A stretch of 64,000 nucleotides of DNA, taken from Alphaproteobacteria bacterium. Its GTDB lineage: Bacteria > Pseudomonadota > Alphaproteobacteria > UBA8366 > Aestuariispiraceae. Under the pieces are notes generated by a model. It saw only the letters and a list, made by a program, of their open reading frames with translations, made no database searches and was not told where the DNA came from. Within the stretch, counting starts at the first letter, position 1. Each line of letters begins with the position of its first letter. The stretch spans positions 186,001 through 250,000 of the forward strand of contig JANSXE010000002.1 in assembly GCA_024743195.1 (NCBI GenBank). Reading direction: 5' to 3'. The position numbers and the translations under genes were made by a program. This document shows, in pieces, positions 43,801 through 51,318 of this stretch.

Positions 43801-43870
43801 CCTTCCCGCCGCCGCCGCGCGCACGCTCGGCCGCCGGCCGCTCCGTCAGACTCGCATCGCTCTCCGCCAT
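40841..43870 (-). CDS. glnD: GlnD, [protein-PII] uridylyltransferase/uridylyl-removing enzyme
   Basis: This 1009-residue nitrogen sensor adds and removes UMP on PII (GlnB/GlnK). The nucleotidyltransferase site is [20 protein letters not shown] (G132-G133, D144, D146). The HD domain has [18 protein letters not shown] near 550-570. Two ACT domains near the C-terminus ([24 protein letters not shown], split, and [26 protein letters not shown], split) sense glutamine. A basic Lys/Ala tail ([19 protein letters not shown]) extends about 60 residues past the second ACT domain and is unusual. The start at 43870 was chosen because the frame runs upstream into repeats that are not coding. Confidence 0.95.
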   Translation of the reverse strand: [1009 protein letters not shown]

Positions 43871-44253
43871 GGCGGGGAATGTAGCGCGCCGCCCCCCCGA
43901 TTGCGAGGGGGCCGTCCGACGATCCGGCGCGCGCCGCACGGGCTCGTGACGACGAGGCCAGCCCGAGCAGCCGTTGGGCGCTGCATCGAGGAAGTCGCCC
44001 GCCGCTCCGCCGACGCCTCTCCCGCAACGCCGGCGACCGCGTCCCGACGACCGCGTCCCGCGCCATGGCCCGGCATGCTGCGATCCTCCGTGCGCCCCCT
44101 CTTCGCCCCGCCTTCCCTCGCTTCGCGGGCCCTTGCACCGCCATCCCGTGCGCCGTGCGGCCCGCCCTTGCTTGGCCCCGCTGAGCCGCCGCGCCGAGCG
44201 GCCGGCTTGCAGACGCTCGCGGAGCGCTCTCCAGCAACCTCTGTCGGTCGCGC

Positions 44254-44334
44254 GCCGCCCGCCGTCCGCCGCCCGCCGTCCGCCGCCCGCCGCCCGCCGT
44301 CCGCCGTCCGCCGTCCGCCGTCCACCGTCCACCG
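44254..44334. repeat. 7-bp minisatellite near glnD
   Basis: About eleven 7-bp units, ccgccgt or ccgcccg type, run in tandem at about 44254-44334, ending in two ccaccgt units. The sequence is non-coding. The unit length is not a multiple of three. Confidence 0.85.
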
Positions 44335-44596
44335 CGCGCCGATTTCCGAAACCGCGCTTTTGGAGGGCGAGAGTCGCCCACAGGACTCCAATGCATTGAT
44401 ATTGTATACGGCGTATAGCAATTCCAAACCCTTCGACGCGGCAACGAAGATCCTCTGGTCGACACTCGGCCGACTACCGAAGGACCTCGCAAATCCGGAT
44501 CAAGTTGAGGCGGAAAAAGAAGATTCTGCCGCCCTCATCCGGCGGCTTGCGATGGCGATGGATCAATCGAGGCTGAAGCGCCTTATGACAAGAGAT

Positions 44597-44613
44597 GCTA
44601 TAAGCCTTATAGC
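44597..44613. promoter_or_regulatory. Perfect 17-nt inverted repeat upstream of a small two-gene unit
   Basis: GCTATAAG-C-CTTATAGC is a perfect dyad of two 8-nt arms with one central base, 35 bp before the next start codon. It is AT-rich in a GC-rich genome and sits where an operator for the 44649/44855 pair would be. The binding protein is unknown; autoregulation by the second gene is one possibility. Confidence 0.5.
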
Positions 44614-44648
44614 GAGCCTATGCTACTGGCTGTTGAGGAATGATCGGG

Positions 44649-44858
44649 ATGGGACGGCATTCGAAACGCCGGGAGTCTTTCAAGCGCCCCGCAGGGATGC
44701 AGGAGGATCGGCCCCGGTCTGACGGGATCCGGCTCGACGCCGCGGCGCGCGTGCGTTTCAGCCTGGGCCTGCCCGGCGGCAGGATCGGCGGCGGGCCCGG
44801 CCGCGGGCTCGCCGCGCTGTATCGGGCGGCGGCGCGGCTGATCGGGGGCGGGCGATGA
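44649..44858 (+). CDS. Small basic protein, first of an overlapping pair
   Basis: This 69-residue frame from ATG 44649 (gagga at 44635-44639, 9 bp upstream) encodes a very basic N-terminus (MGRHSKRRESFKRP) and a Gly/Arg-rich tail. Its stop overlaps the ATG of the next gene (ATGA at 44855). No family is recognised. The support is the ribosome binding site, the overlap and the dyad upstream; codon use is weak evidence because it is so short. An earlier ATG at 44640 has no room for a ribosome binding site. Confidence 0.45.
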   Translation: MGRHSKRRESFKRPAGMQEDRPRSDGIRLDAAARVRFSLGLPGGRIGGGPGRGLAALYRAAARLIGGGR

Positions 44859-45409
44859 GCCGGCACGTGACGCTTTCGGAAGCGACCTGGGCGCGCCTGC
44901 AGGCGCAGGCGGAGCCGCTGGTGGATACGATCGAAACCGTGATCAACCGGGCGCTCGACGCGTTGGAAGCGGCCGGCGATCCCGCGGCGGGGCCCTTCGC
45001 GGCCGGCGCGGCGGCGCAGGAGCCCGCCGTCTTCGACCCCGACTCGCCGCCGGACCTCACCTTCACCCGGTTGCGCAGCGCCGTCCTGAACGGCGAGGGC
45101 GTGCATCCGCTGCAATGGAACCGGCTGCTGCGCGCGGCGATCGCCGGCGGGGCCGCGAAGGGCCTGGGCGCAAGCCGGCTTCGCGACCTGCTGCCGCTCA
45201 ACGCCCAACCGGGCCGTCACAGCGCCCAGGGCTACAAATGGGTTCCGGAGGCGGAGCTCTCCTTCCAGGGCCAGGACGCCAACGGCGCCTGGCGGGGGAT
45301 TCGGGCGCTCGCGCGGCGGCTCGACTTGTCGGTCGAGGTCGTGTTCGAATGGCGCGACAACGCGCCGGCGGGCCGGGCGGGCCGCATCGGGCGGCTTCGC
45401 ATCGGCTGA
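44855..45409 (+). CDS. Unrecognised protein with ribbon-helix-helix-like N-terminus
   Basis: A 184-residue protein. Residues 1-40 (HVTLSEATWARLQAQAEPLVDTIETVINRAL, split) have the strand-helix-helix spacing of a ribbon-helix-helix or SeqA-like DNA-binding or oligomerising domain. After a low-complexity linker, residues 68-180 (LTFTRLRSAVLNGEGVHPLQWNRLLRAAI, split, LRDLLPLNAQPGRHSAQGYKW, split, and SFQGQDANGAWRGIRALA) form a second conserved-looking domain I cannot name. It follows a small gene with ATGA overlap and an upstream dyad, so a regulated or self-regulated module is plausible. Confidence 0.7.
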   Translation: MSRHVTLSEATWARLQAQAEPLVDTIETVINRALDALEAAGDPAAGPFAAGAAAQEPAVFDPDSPPDLTFTRLRSAVLNGEGVHPLQWNRLLRAAIAGGAAKGLGASRLRDLLPLNAQPGRHSAQGYKWVPEAELSFQGQDANGAWRGIRALARRLDLSVEVVFEWRDNAPAGRAGRIGRLRIG

Positions 45410-45439
45410 CCGGCGGCTGGAACCGAGGAAGGGCCCGGC

Positions 45440-46846
45440 GTGACCCGTTTCCTGTTCTACGATTTCGAGACGTCGGGGCTGGCGATCGGCTTCGATCAGG
45501 TGCTGCAGATCGGCGCGATCGCGTGCGACGAGGATCTACGGCCGATCCCGGACGCGCGGCTCAACGCGCGCTGCCGGCTGATGCCGCACATCCTGCCCTC
45601 GCCAACGGCGCTGTGGATCACGCGGGTCGAGCCGGACGCGCTGGAGACGCCCGAGCTTTCGCACTGGGAGCTGATGCAGACCTTCGAGCGGTTCGCGGCC
45701 GCGCACGCGCCGGCGGTCTTCGTCGGGCACAATTCGCTCGGCTTCGACGAGAGCATGCTGCGCCACGCGCGCTTCCAGAGCCTGATGGACCCCTATCTGA
45801 CCAACAAGAACGGCGCCCGGCGCGGCGACACGATGCGCTGGGCGCGGGCGGTCTGGCTGTTCCGGCCGGCGGAGCTCGCCTATGCGCAGACGGACTCGGG
45901 CCGGCCGGGCTTCAAGCTGGGCCCGCTGTGCCGCGTCAACGGCCTCGCCTTCGACGAGGCGGACGCGCATGACGCGCTCTACGACGTGGAGAAGACGGCG
46001 GCGCTCGCCGGTCTGATCCGGGAGCGCTCGCCCGCCGTCTGGTCGGCGATGCTGGACAACACGGCCAAGCAGAGCGCGCAGCGGCTGATGGAGGCGGAGC
46101 CGATCTTCGCCGGCGGCCATGTCGACCGCTACAACACGGACCACCGCTGGATCGGAAGCCTGGCCGGAACCTTCCAGTCGGAGGCGGCGGTCTGGGACCT
46201 GGCGCACGACCCGGACGATTTCCGCGAGGCGTCGGTGGAGGAGCTGATCGGCCTGATCGGCCACGCCTCGAACGAGCCCATCAAGGCCATGCGCCTCAAC
46301 GCCCAGCCCTACGCCTGCCGCCTCGACGTTCCGGACGCGGCCTATTTCGAGCAGCTGCCCAAACTGGGCGAGGCGGAATGGCGCCGCCGCGCCGAGCGCC
46401 TGCGCGCGAACGGGCGGCTGCGCCAGAAGATCCTGGAGGCGATGAGCAGGCGCTGGGGGGAGCGGGAGCCCTCGCCCCATGTCGAGGAGCGGCTCTATGA
46501 CGGCTTCATCCCGCGCGCCGACGAGCCGCTGATGGCGCGCTTCCGCGCCGCCCCGCCGGAGGAGCGGGCGGAGCTGATCGGCCAGTTCGAGGACAAGCGG
46601 CTCGCCAGCTTCGCGCGGCGCATCGTCTATTTCGACAGCCCGCACGCCCTGCCGGCGGCGACCCGCGCCAAGCTGGACCAGTGGCGGCGCGAGCGGCTGA
46701 CGACGGCGGAGGGCGCGCCCTGGACCACATTGGCGAGCGCGCGCGAGGAGGTGGCGGAGCTGCGCGCCGCCGCCGGCGACGACCCGCTGCTCGACCGCAT
46801 CGAGGCCTATATGGACCGCCGCGCGGCGGAGCTGACCGGCGGCTGA
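45440..46846 (+). CDS. sbcB: Exonuclease I (SbcB/ExoX-type 3'-5' ssDNA exonuclease)
   Basis: This 468-residue protein has the DEDDh exonuclease motifs YDFETSGL (residues 7-14), GHNSLGFDESML, and HDALYDVEKTAAL. The SH3-like and C-terminal parts of exonuclease I follow (HASNEPIKAMRLN and EERLYDGFIP are recognisable). It digests single-stranded DNA 3'-5' in recombination and repair. GTG 45440 is supported by aggaagggcccgg. It converges with htpG, and a bidirectional hairpin lies between them. Confidence 0.93.
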   Translation: MTRFLFYDFETSGLAIGFDQVLQIGAIACDEDLRPIPDARLNARCRLMPHILPSPTALWITRVEPDALETPELSHWELMQTFERFAAAHAPAVFVGHNSLGFDESMLRHARFQSLMDPYLTNKNGARRGDTMRWARAVWLFRPAELAYAQTDSGRPGFKLGPLCRVNGLAFDEADAHDALYDVEKTAALAGLIRERSPAVWSAMLDNTAKQSAQRLMEAEPIFAGGHVDRYNTDHRWIGSLAGTFQSEAAVWDLAHDPDDFREASVEELIGLIGHASNEPIKAMRLNAQPYACRLDVPDAAYFEQLPKLGEAEWRRRAERLRANGRLRQKILEAMSRRWGEREPSPHVEERLYDGFIPRADEPLMARFRAAPPEERAELIGQFEDKRLASFARRIVYFDSPHALPAATRAKLDQWRRERLTTAEGAPWTTLASAREEVAELRAAAGDDPLLDRIEAYMDRRAAELTGG

Positions 46847-46857
46847 GGGCGGGGCTC

Positions 46858-46879
46858 GGCGAGGGCAGCGGCCCTCGCC
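46858..46879. terminator. Bidirectional hairpin between sbcB and htpG
   Basis: GGCGAGGGC-agcg-GCCCTCGCC is a perfect 9-bp stem exactly between the convergent sbcB stop and htpG stop. No T-tract is present on either side. It is likely to protect or terminate both transcripts. Confidence 0.5.
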
Positions 46880-48802
46880 TCAGCCCAGCGCCTTCGCCAT
46901 CACGTCGGCGAGGCGGCGCGCGAAGGCGGCGGGATCGCTCGGCTGCTCGCCCTCGACGATCAGCGCCTGATCGTAGAGCAGATGCGCCGCCTCGCCCAGA
47001 TCGCCCTTGCCCTCGGCGCCGGCCTTGTCCGCGAGCGCGCGAATCAGCGGGTGGTCCGGGTTGATCTCCAAGATGCGCGGGCTCGCCCCGTCGAGCTGCT
47101 TGTGCTGGCGCAGCATGCGCTCGAGATGGATGTCGAGCGCGCCGTCGTCCGCCACCAGACAGACCGGCGAGCTGGTCAGCCGGTCGGAGGCGCGCACGTC
47201 CTTCACCGTCTCGCCCAGCGCCAGCTTCAGCGCGACGATCAGGCCGTCGACGGCGGTCTCCGTCTTCTCGGAGTCCTGATCCGCCGCGGCGTCCTCGGCC
47301 GCGTCCGTCCCGCCCTTGATGGCGGCGAGATCGGCGCCGCCGCGGGTGACCGACTTGAAGGGATGCTCCTTGTAGGCGCCGCAGGCGGGAATCCAGAATT
47401 CGTCGACGGGATCGGTCATCAGCAGGACTTCGACCCCCTTCTTCGCGAAACCCTCGAGCTGCGGGCTCTGCTTCAGCTTCTCCGCGTCCTCGCCGGCGAT
47501 GTAGTAGATCGCCGTCTGCCCCTCCTTCATGCGCCCGACATACTCGTCGAGGCCGACGCGCGCGTCGGAGGCGGTGGAGCGGAACCGGCAGAGCGGGAAC
47601 AGGCTCTCCCGGTCGTCGGCGCTCTCATAGAGCCCCTCTTTCAGCACCAGGCCGAAATTGTCCCAGAAGGCCGCGTAATCCTCCGGCGCGTCCTCGGCCT
47701 TCTTCTTGAGCGCGTCCAGCACGCGCTTGACCAGACCGCCGCGGATCTTCGCCACCACGGGATTGTTCTGCAGCATCTCGCGGCTGATGTTGAGCGGCAG
47801 ATCCTCGCTGTCGATCACGCCGCGCAGGAAGCGCAGCCAGCTCGGCAGCAGCTCCTCGCACTCGTCGGTGATGAAGACGCGCTTCACATAGAGCTTCACC
47901 TTCGACATCCGCTCCGGATGGAACAGGTCGAGGGGCCGCTCGGTCGGGGCGAAGACGAGGCCGGTGTATTCGATCACCCCCTCGGCGCGGAAATGCAGCG
48001 TCAGCCAGGGCTCGTCGAAGCTGTGGGAGACGTGCTTGTAGAATTCCGCGTACTGCGCCTCGTCGATCTCCGACTTCGGCCGGGTCCACAGCGCCGACGC
48101 GCTGTTGACCCGTTCGGCCGCGGCGTCCTCGCCCTCGGCGCCCGCCTCCTCCAGCCGGATCGGGAAGGGGATATGGTCGGAATAGGTGCGGATGACGCGC
48201 TCCAGACGGCTGCGCTCCAGGAACTCGTCGGCGTCCTCCTTGAGGTGCATCGCAATCTCGGCGCCGGGGCCGTCCTTCTCCGCCGGCTCGATGGTGAACT
48301 GGCTCTTGCCGTCGCTGGTCCAGCGCCAGGCGTCGTCCGCGCCCGCCTTGCGGGTCGTGACCGTCACCTGGTCGGCGACCATGAAGCCCGAATAGAAGCC
48401 GACGCCGAACTGGCCGATCAGGCTGACGTCCTTCTTCTTGTCGCCGGTCAGATGGTCGACGAAGGCCGCCGTGCCGGAGCGCGCGATGGTGCCCAGATTC
48501 TCGACCAACTCCTCGCGGCTCATGCCGACGCCGTTGTCGGCGACGATCAGGCGGCGCCCGTCCTTGTCGATGCGCACCGTGATCGCGAAGCCGTCCGCGC
48601 CCTCGGTCAGCTCCGGCCGCTCGATCGCCAGATAGCGCAGCTTGTCGCAGGCGTCGGCGGCGTTGGAGATCAGTTCGCGCAGGAAGATCTCGCGCTCGGA
48701 ATAGAGCGCATTGGCGACGATGTCCAAGAGCCGGCCGACCTCCGCCTGGAAGCCCATCGTCTCGGTCGACCCGCCGTCTTGTTTCTTGGTCTCTGCAGCC
48801 AT
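46880..48802 (-). CDS. htpG: HtpG (Hsp90) chaperone
   Basis: This 640-residue Hsp90-family ATPase assists late folding of client proteins. GHKL ATP-binding motifs lie in the N-terminal domain: ELISNAADACDKLRYL, IVADNGVGMSREELVENLGTIARSGT (split), and GQFGVGFYSGFMVAD. Middle-domain and C-terminal segments match (DLPLNISREMLQNNP, LLPSWLRFLRGVIDSED). ATG 48802 follows an aggggtgaacatcgcc context. A heat-shock-type promoter lies at 48880-48908 on the same strand. Confidence 0.97.
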   Translation of the reverse strand: MAAETKKQDGGSTETMGFQAEVGRLLDIVANALYSEREIFLRELISNAADACDKLRYLAIERPELTEGADGFAITVRIDKDGRRLIVADNGVGMSREELVENLGTIARSGTAAFVDHLTGDKKKDVSLIGQFGVGFYSGFMVADQVTVTTRKAGADDAWRWTSDGKSQFTIEPAEKDGPGAEIAMHLKEDADEFLERSRLERVIRTYSDHIPFPIRLEEAGAEGEDAAAERVNSASALWTRPKSEIDEAQYAEFYKHVSHSFDEPWLTLHFRAEGVIEYTGLVFAPTERPLDLFHPERMSKVKLYVKRVFITDECEELLPSWLRFLRGVIDSEDLPLNISREMLQNNPVVAKIRGGLVKRVLDALKKKAEDAPEDYAAFWDNFGLVLKEGLYESADDRESLFPLCRFRSTASDARVGLDEYVGRMKEGQTAIYYIAGEDAEKLKQSPQLEGFAKKGVEVLLMTDPVDEFWIPACGAYKEHPFKSVTRGGADLAAIKGGTDAAEDAAADQDSEKTETAVDGLIVALKLALGETVKDVRASDRLTSSPVCLVADDGALDIHLERMLRQHKQLDGASPRILEINPDHPLIRALADKAGAEGKGDLGEAAHLLYDQALIVEGEQPSDPAAFARRLADVMAKALG

Positions 48803-48879
48803 GGCGATGTTCACCCCTCGAACGCTAACCCATGCGCGCCGCCGTCGCGCCGTCCCGCGCCGGCCGCGCCCCGCGGGCG

Positions 48880-48908
48880 ATATAGAGAGGAGAGGCGCAG
48901 CCTGCAAG
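48880..48908 (-). promoter_or_regulatory. RpoH-type heat-shock promoter of htpG
   Basis: On the minus strand CTTGCAG (48908-48902) and CTATAT (48885-48880) are 16 bp apart, 77 bp before the htpG ATG. This fits the alphaproteobacterial sigma32 pattern (CTTG-type -35, CTATAT-type -10) and matches the dnaK and grpE upstream sequences in spacing. Confidence 0.65.
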
Positions 48909-48969
48909 GCGGCGCGGCCGAACGCGGGGCTCGCGCGCGCGCCCACGATCGGCTAGGACTGTTTGCGCC

Positions 48970-49899
48970 ATGACCGACATCCCGTTCAACAAGGCGTTCG
49001 AGCCGCGCTACGGCGAGTGCGTGAGCGTCGCGCCGGGCGTCCGCCGCGTGGTCGCGGAGAACCCCGGCCCCTTCACCTTCTACGGCACCGGGACCTACAT
49101 CCTGGGCGCGGGTCATGTGGCGGTGATCGACCCCGGCCCTGACCTGCCGGCGCATATCGCGGCCTTGGACGCGGCGCTCGAGGGCGAGGTGGTGGAGGCG
49201 ATCCTGATCACCCACACCCACCGCGACCACGTCCCGGCCGCCCGGCCGTTCCAGGCCCTGCGCGGCGGATCGGCGGCCGTCCCGATCTACGGCTTCGGGC
49301 CGCATGGCGGCGATACGGCGCTCGAAGGCGGGGTGCATGTCGAGGAGGGCGCCGATCACGGCTTCGACCCGGATGTGCGCCTTGGCGACGGCGACATCGT
49401 TTCGGGAACGGGATGGTCGGTCGAGGCGGTGCACACCCCCGGCCACACCTCCAACCATCTCTGCTTTTCCTACCGCGAGGCGGCGGCGCCGGAGGGCGCG
49501 CTGTTCAGCGGCGACCATGTGATGGGCTGGTCGACCAGCGTGATCAGCCCGCCGGACGGCGACATGGCGGCCTATCTCGCCTCGCTGGAGACCCTGCGGG
49601 ACCGGGCGGAGGATCGCTACTATCCGACCCACGGCGCCCCGATCGAAAGCGCGCGCGATTTCGTCGGCCGCTTCATCGCCCACCGCCTGAACCGCGAGAC
49701 GCAGGTGCTGAACGCGCTCGCCGACGGGGCGGCGACGATCCCGGAGATGGTGCGGCGCCTCTATCCCGACCTGCCCGCGGCGCTGACCCCGGCGGCCGGC
49801 CGGTCGGTCCTGGCCCATCTGGTGAAGCTGGCGGACGAGGGGCGCATCGCGAGCGCCGACGGCGCGGCGAGCGCGCGGGCGCGCTATCGCCTTCTCTGA
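48970..49899 (+). CDS. MBL-fold metallo-hydrolase (LACTB2-like)
   Basis: This 309-residue protein has the metal site motif THTHRDH (H82, H84, D86, H87), followed by VHTPGHTSNHLCF and LFSGDHVMGWS with their metal ligands, and YYPTHGAPI. A C-terminal winged-helix-like segment (ADGAATIPEMVRRLYPDLPAALTPAAGRSVLAHL, split) is the LACTB2/endoribonuclease family tail. The family includes an RNase in mitochondria and lactonase-like hydrolases in bacteria; the substrate here is unknown. Confidence 0.9.
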   Translation: MTDIPFNKAFEPRYGECVSVAPGVRRVVAENPGPFTFYGTGTYILGAGHVAVIDPGPDLPAHIAALDAALEGEVVEAILITHTHRDHVPAARPFQALRGGSAAVPIYGFGPHGGDTALEGGVHVEEGADHGFDPDVRLGDGDIVSGTGWSVEAVHTPGHTSNHLCFSYREAAAPEGALFSGDHVMGWSTSVISPPDGDMAAYLASLETLRDRAEDRYYPTHGAPIESARDFVGRFIAHRLNRETQVLNALADGAATIPEMVRRLYPDLPAALTPAAGRSVLAHLVKLADEGRIASADGAASARARYRLL

Positions 49900-49966
49900 G
49901 CGACGCGGCGCGCCGCTTTGGCGACGGCTCCTCGGGGCGAGGGGTCCCGGCGCCGTCGCGCGGCTC

Positions 49967-50079
49967 CCCGGTCATCCCGGCCGCAGCGCAGCGGAGAACC
50001 GGGAGCCAGGGCGAGTCGCCAAGGCTTGGCGCTTGCCGCTCCTGGGTCCCGGATCGCCCTGACGGCCGTCCGGGACGAC
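49967..50079. repeat. Family B repeat and a 34-nt element found inverted at 58768
   Basis: Non-coding. It starts with ccccggtcatcccggccg and agaaccgggagccag (49967-50012), a near copy of 7078-7122. At 50046-50079 a 34-nt sequence (begins gtcccggatcgccctgacgg) is the exact reverse complement of 58768-58801. Both parts can pair internally. The rest of the gap (49900-49966 and 50080-50149) holds no gene or recognisable element. Confidence 0.75.
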
Positions 50080-50149
50080 GATGGAACGGCGCGGCGCGAC
50101 GGCGCAAGCGAAGCCGTCGTCGTCGCGAGCGAGGGCGCTCCGCCGCCCG

Positions 50150-50566
50150 TTACGGCCAGAGAACGATCTGGGTGCAGCGGAACAGCGCGATCGGCTTCTC
50201 CGGCCGCTCTTCGGCGAAGACGCGCGCGTCCCAGACCTGGGTGCTGCGGCCCTGATGCTGGGCCGTCGCCTCGCACAGCAGCACCCCGCCGCGGGCGGTG
50301 CCCATATGGTTGCTCTTCAGCTCCGCCGTGGTGAAGCCGGCCGCGCCCTGCGGCAGGTCGGCTTCGGTTCCGTAGCCGCAGCAGGTGTCGGCCAACGCCA
50401 CGACGCTGGCCGCATGCAGGAAGCCGTTCGGGGCGAGGTGGCGCGGCTCGACCGCGAGCCGGCCGCGGGCGACGCCCGCCCCCGCCTCCAGGATCTCGAG
50501 TCCCAGCGCCTCCACCAGACTGCCGGCGGCGCGGCGCGGGATCTCGGCGGGGTCCATCTTCGGCAT
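50150..50566 (-). CDS. PaaI-family hotdog-fold thioesterase
   Basis: This 138-residue protein has the hotdog thioesterase signature HLAPNGFLHAASVVALADTCCG (split) with the conserved N-G/H catalytic region and the G-turn ahead of the long helix. TAELKSNHMGTARGGVLLCEA is the following strand pair. PaaI-type enzymes hydrolyse acyl-CoA or phenylacetyl-CoA thioesters. No paa genes are in the window, so the substrate is uncertain. It follows nth on the minus strand, 27 bp away. Confidence 0.85.
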   Translation of the reverse strand: MPKMDPAEIPRRAAGSLVEALGLEILEAGAGVARGRLAVEPRHLAPNGFLHAASVVALADTCCGYGTEADLPQGAAGFTTAELKSNHMGTARGGVLLCEATAQHQGRSTQVWDARVFAEERPEKPIALFRCTQIVLWP

Positions 50567-50593
50567 GCGAGCGATCCTCTGCTTCGCGGGAGA

Positions 50594-51241
50594 TCAGGCG
50601 GCGACCGTCTTCGCCTTGTATCGGCACAGGTCCGAGACGACGCAGGCCGGGCAGTCCGGCTTGCGCGCCTTGCAGACATAGCGCCCGTGCAGGATCAGCC
50701 AGTGGTGGGCGTGCAGCAGATAGGCTCTCGGAATCCTCTTCTCCAGCGCCTTCTCGACCGCCAGCGGCGTCTTGCCCGACGCCAGGCCGGTGCGGTTCGC
50801 GACCCGGAAGAGATGGGTGTCGACCGCGATGGTCGGCGCCCCGAAGGCGATGTTGAGCACCACATTGGCGGTCTTGCGGCCGACGCCGGGCAGGGCCTCC
50901 AGCGCCTCGCGGTCGCGCGGGACCGCGCCGCCATGCTCGGCGACCAGAATCTCCGCCATCCGGATCACGTTCTTGGCCTTGGAATTGAAGAGGCCGATGG
51001 TCTTGATGCGCTCCTTCAAGCCCGCCTCGCCCAGCGCCAGCATGTCCTGCGGGGTCGCGACGATCTCGAACAGGCGCGCCGTCGCCTTGTTGACGCCGAC
51101 GTCGGTCGCCTGGGCGGACAGCGTCACCGCCACCAGCAGCGTGTAGGGGTTGGTCCAGTGGAGCTCGCCCTTCGGCTCCGGGTTCTGCGCCTGCAGGCGG
51201 GCGAAGAACTGCTCCACCTCGGCTTTGGTCATCTTGGGCAT
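50594..51241 (-). CDS. nth: Endonuclease III (base-excision DNA glycosylase)
   Basis: This 215-residue glycosylase/AP lyase removes oxidised pyrimidines. The helix-hairpin-helix is ALPGVGRKTANVVLN (with the catalytic Lys), the catalytic Asp is in AVDTHLFRV, and the C-terminal [4Fe-4S] motif is CKARKPDCPACVVSDLC (C-X6-C-X2-C-X5-C). MPKMTKAEV is the start at 51241. It precedes the PaaI thioesterase and is divergent to the DUF2244 gene. Confidence 0.96.
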   Translation of the reverse strand: MPKMTKAEVEQFFARLQAQNPEPKGELHWTNPYTLLVAVTLSAQATDVGVNKATARLFEIVATPQDMLALGEAGLKERIKTIGLFNSKAKNVIRMAEILVAEHGGAVPRDREALEALPGVGRKTANVVLNIAFGAPTIAVDTHLFRVANRTGLASGKTPLAVEKALEKRIPRAYLLHAHHWLILHGRYVCKARKPDCPACVVSDLCRYKAKTVAA

Positions 51242-51318
51242 GGGCGGGCGCGCTCGTGTGGGACTGTCGGGGTTGGCCGGTCTTGGAGAGCCCGGCGCTT
51301 CGCTTTAGATTAGGCGGC

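Larger units (their letters stand above)
43871..44648. other. 778-bp gap of mixed composition upstream of glnD
   Basis: This is the longest gap in the window. The first 380 bases are GC-rich with no convincing gene on either strand; open frames here depend on the high GC. A 7-bp minisatellite occupies about 44254-44334. From about 44390 to 44640 the sequence becomes clearly AT-richer, with a TATAC-ggc-GTATA dyad at 44405-44417 and a perfect 17-nt inverted repeat at 44597-44613. The promoter of glnD should lie in the first part but none is obvious. Confidence 0.6.

Noticed and set aside
43871-44427. Minus-strand Arg-rich repeat protein upstream of glnD
   Set aside because: The frame consists mainly of the translated 7-bp minisatellite and has no ribosome binding site or domain.
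40826-44722. Nearly 1300-codon plus-strand frame opposite glnD
   Set aside because: GlnD motifs are on the minus strand. The plus frame is a shadow that runs on into the repeat-rich gap.
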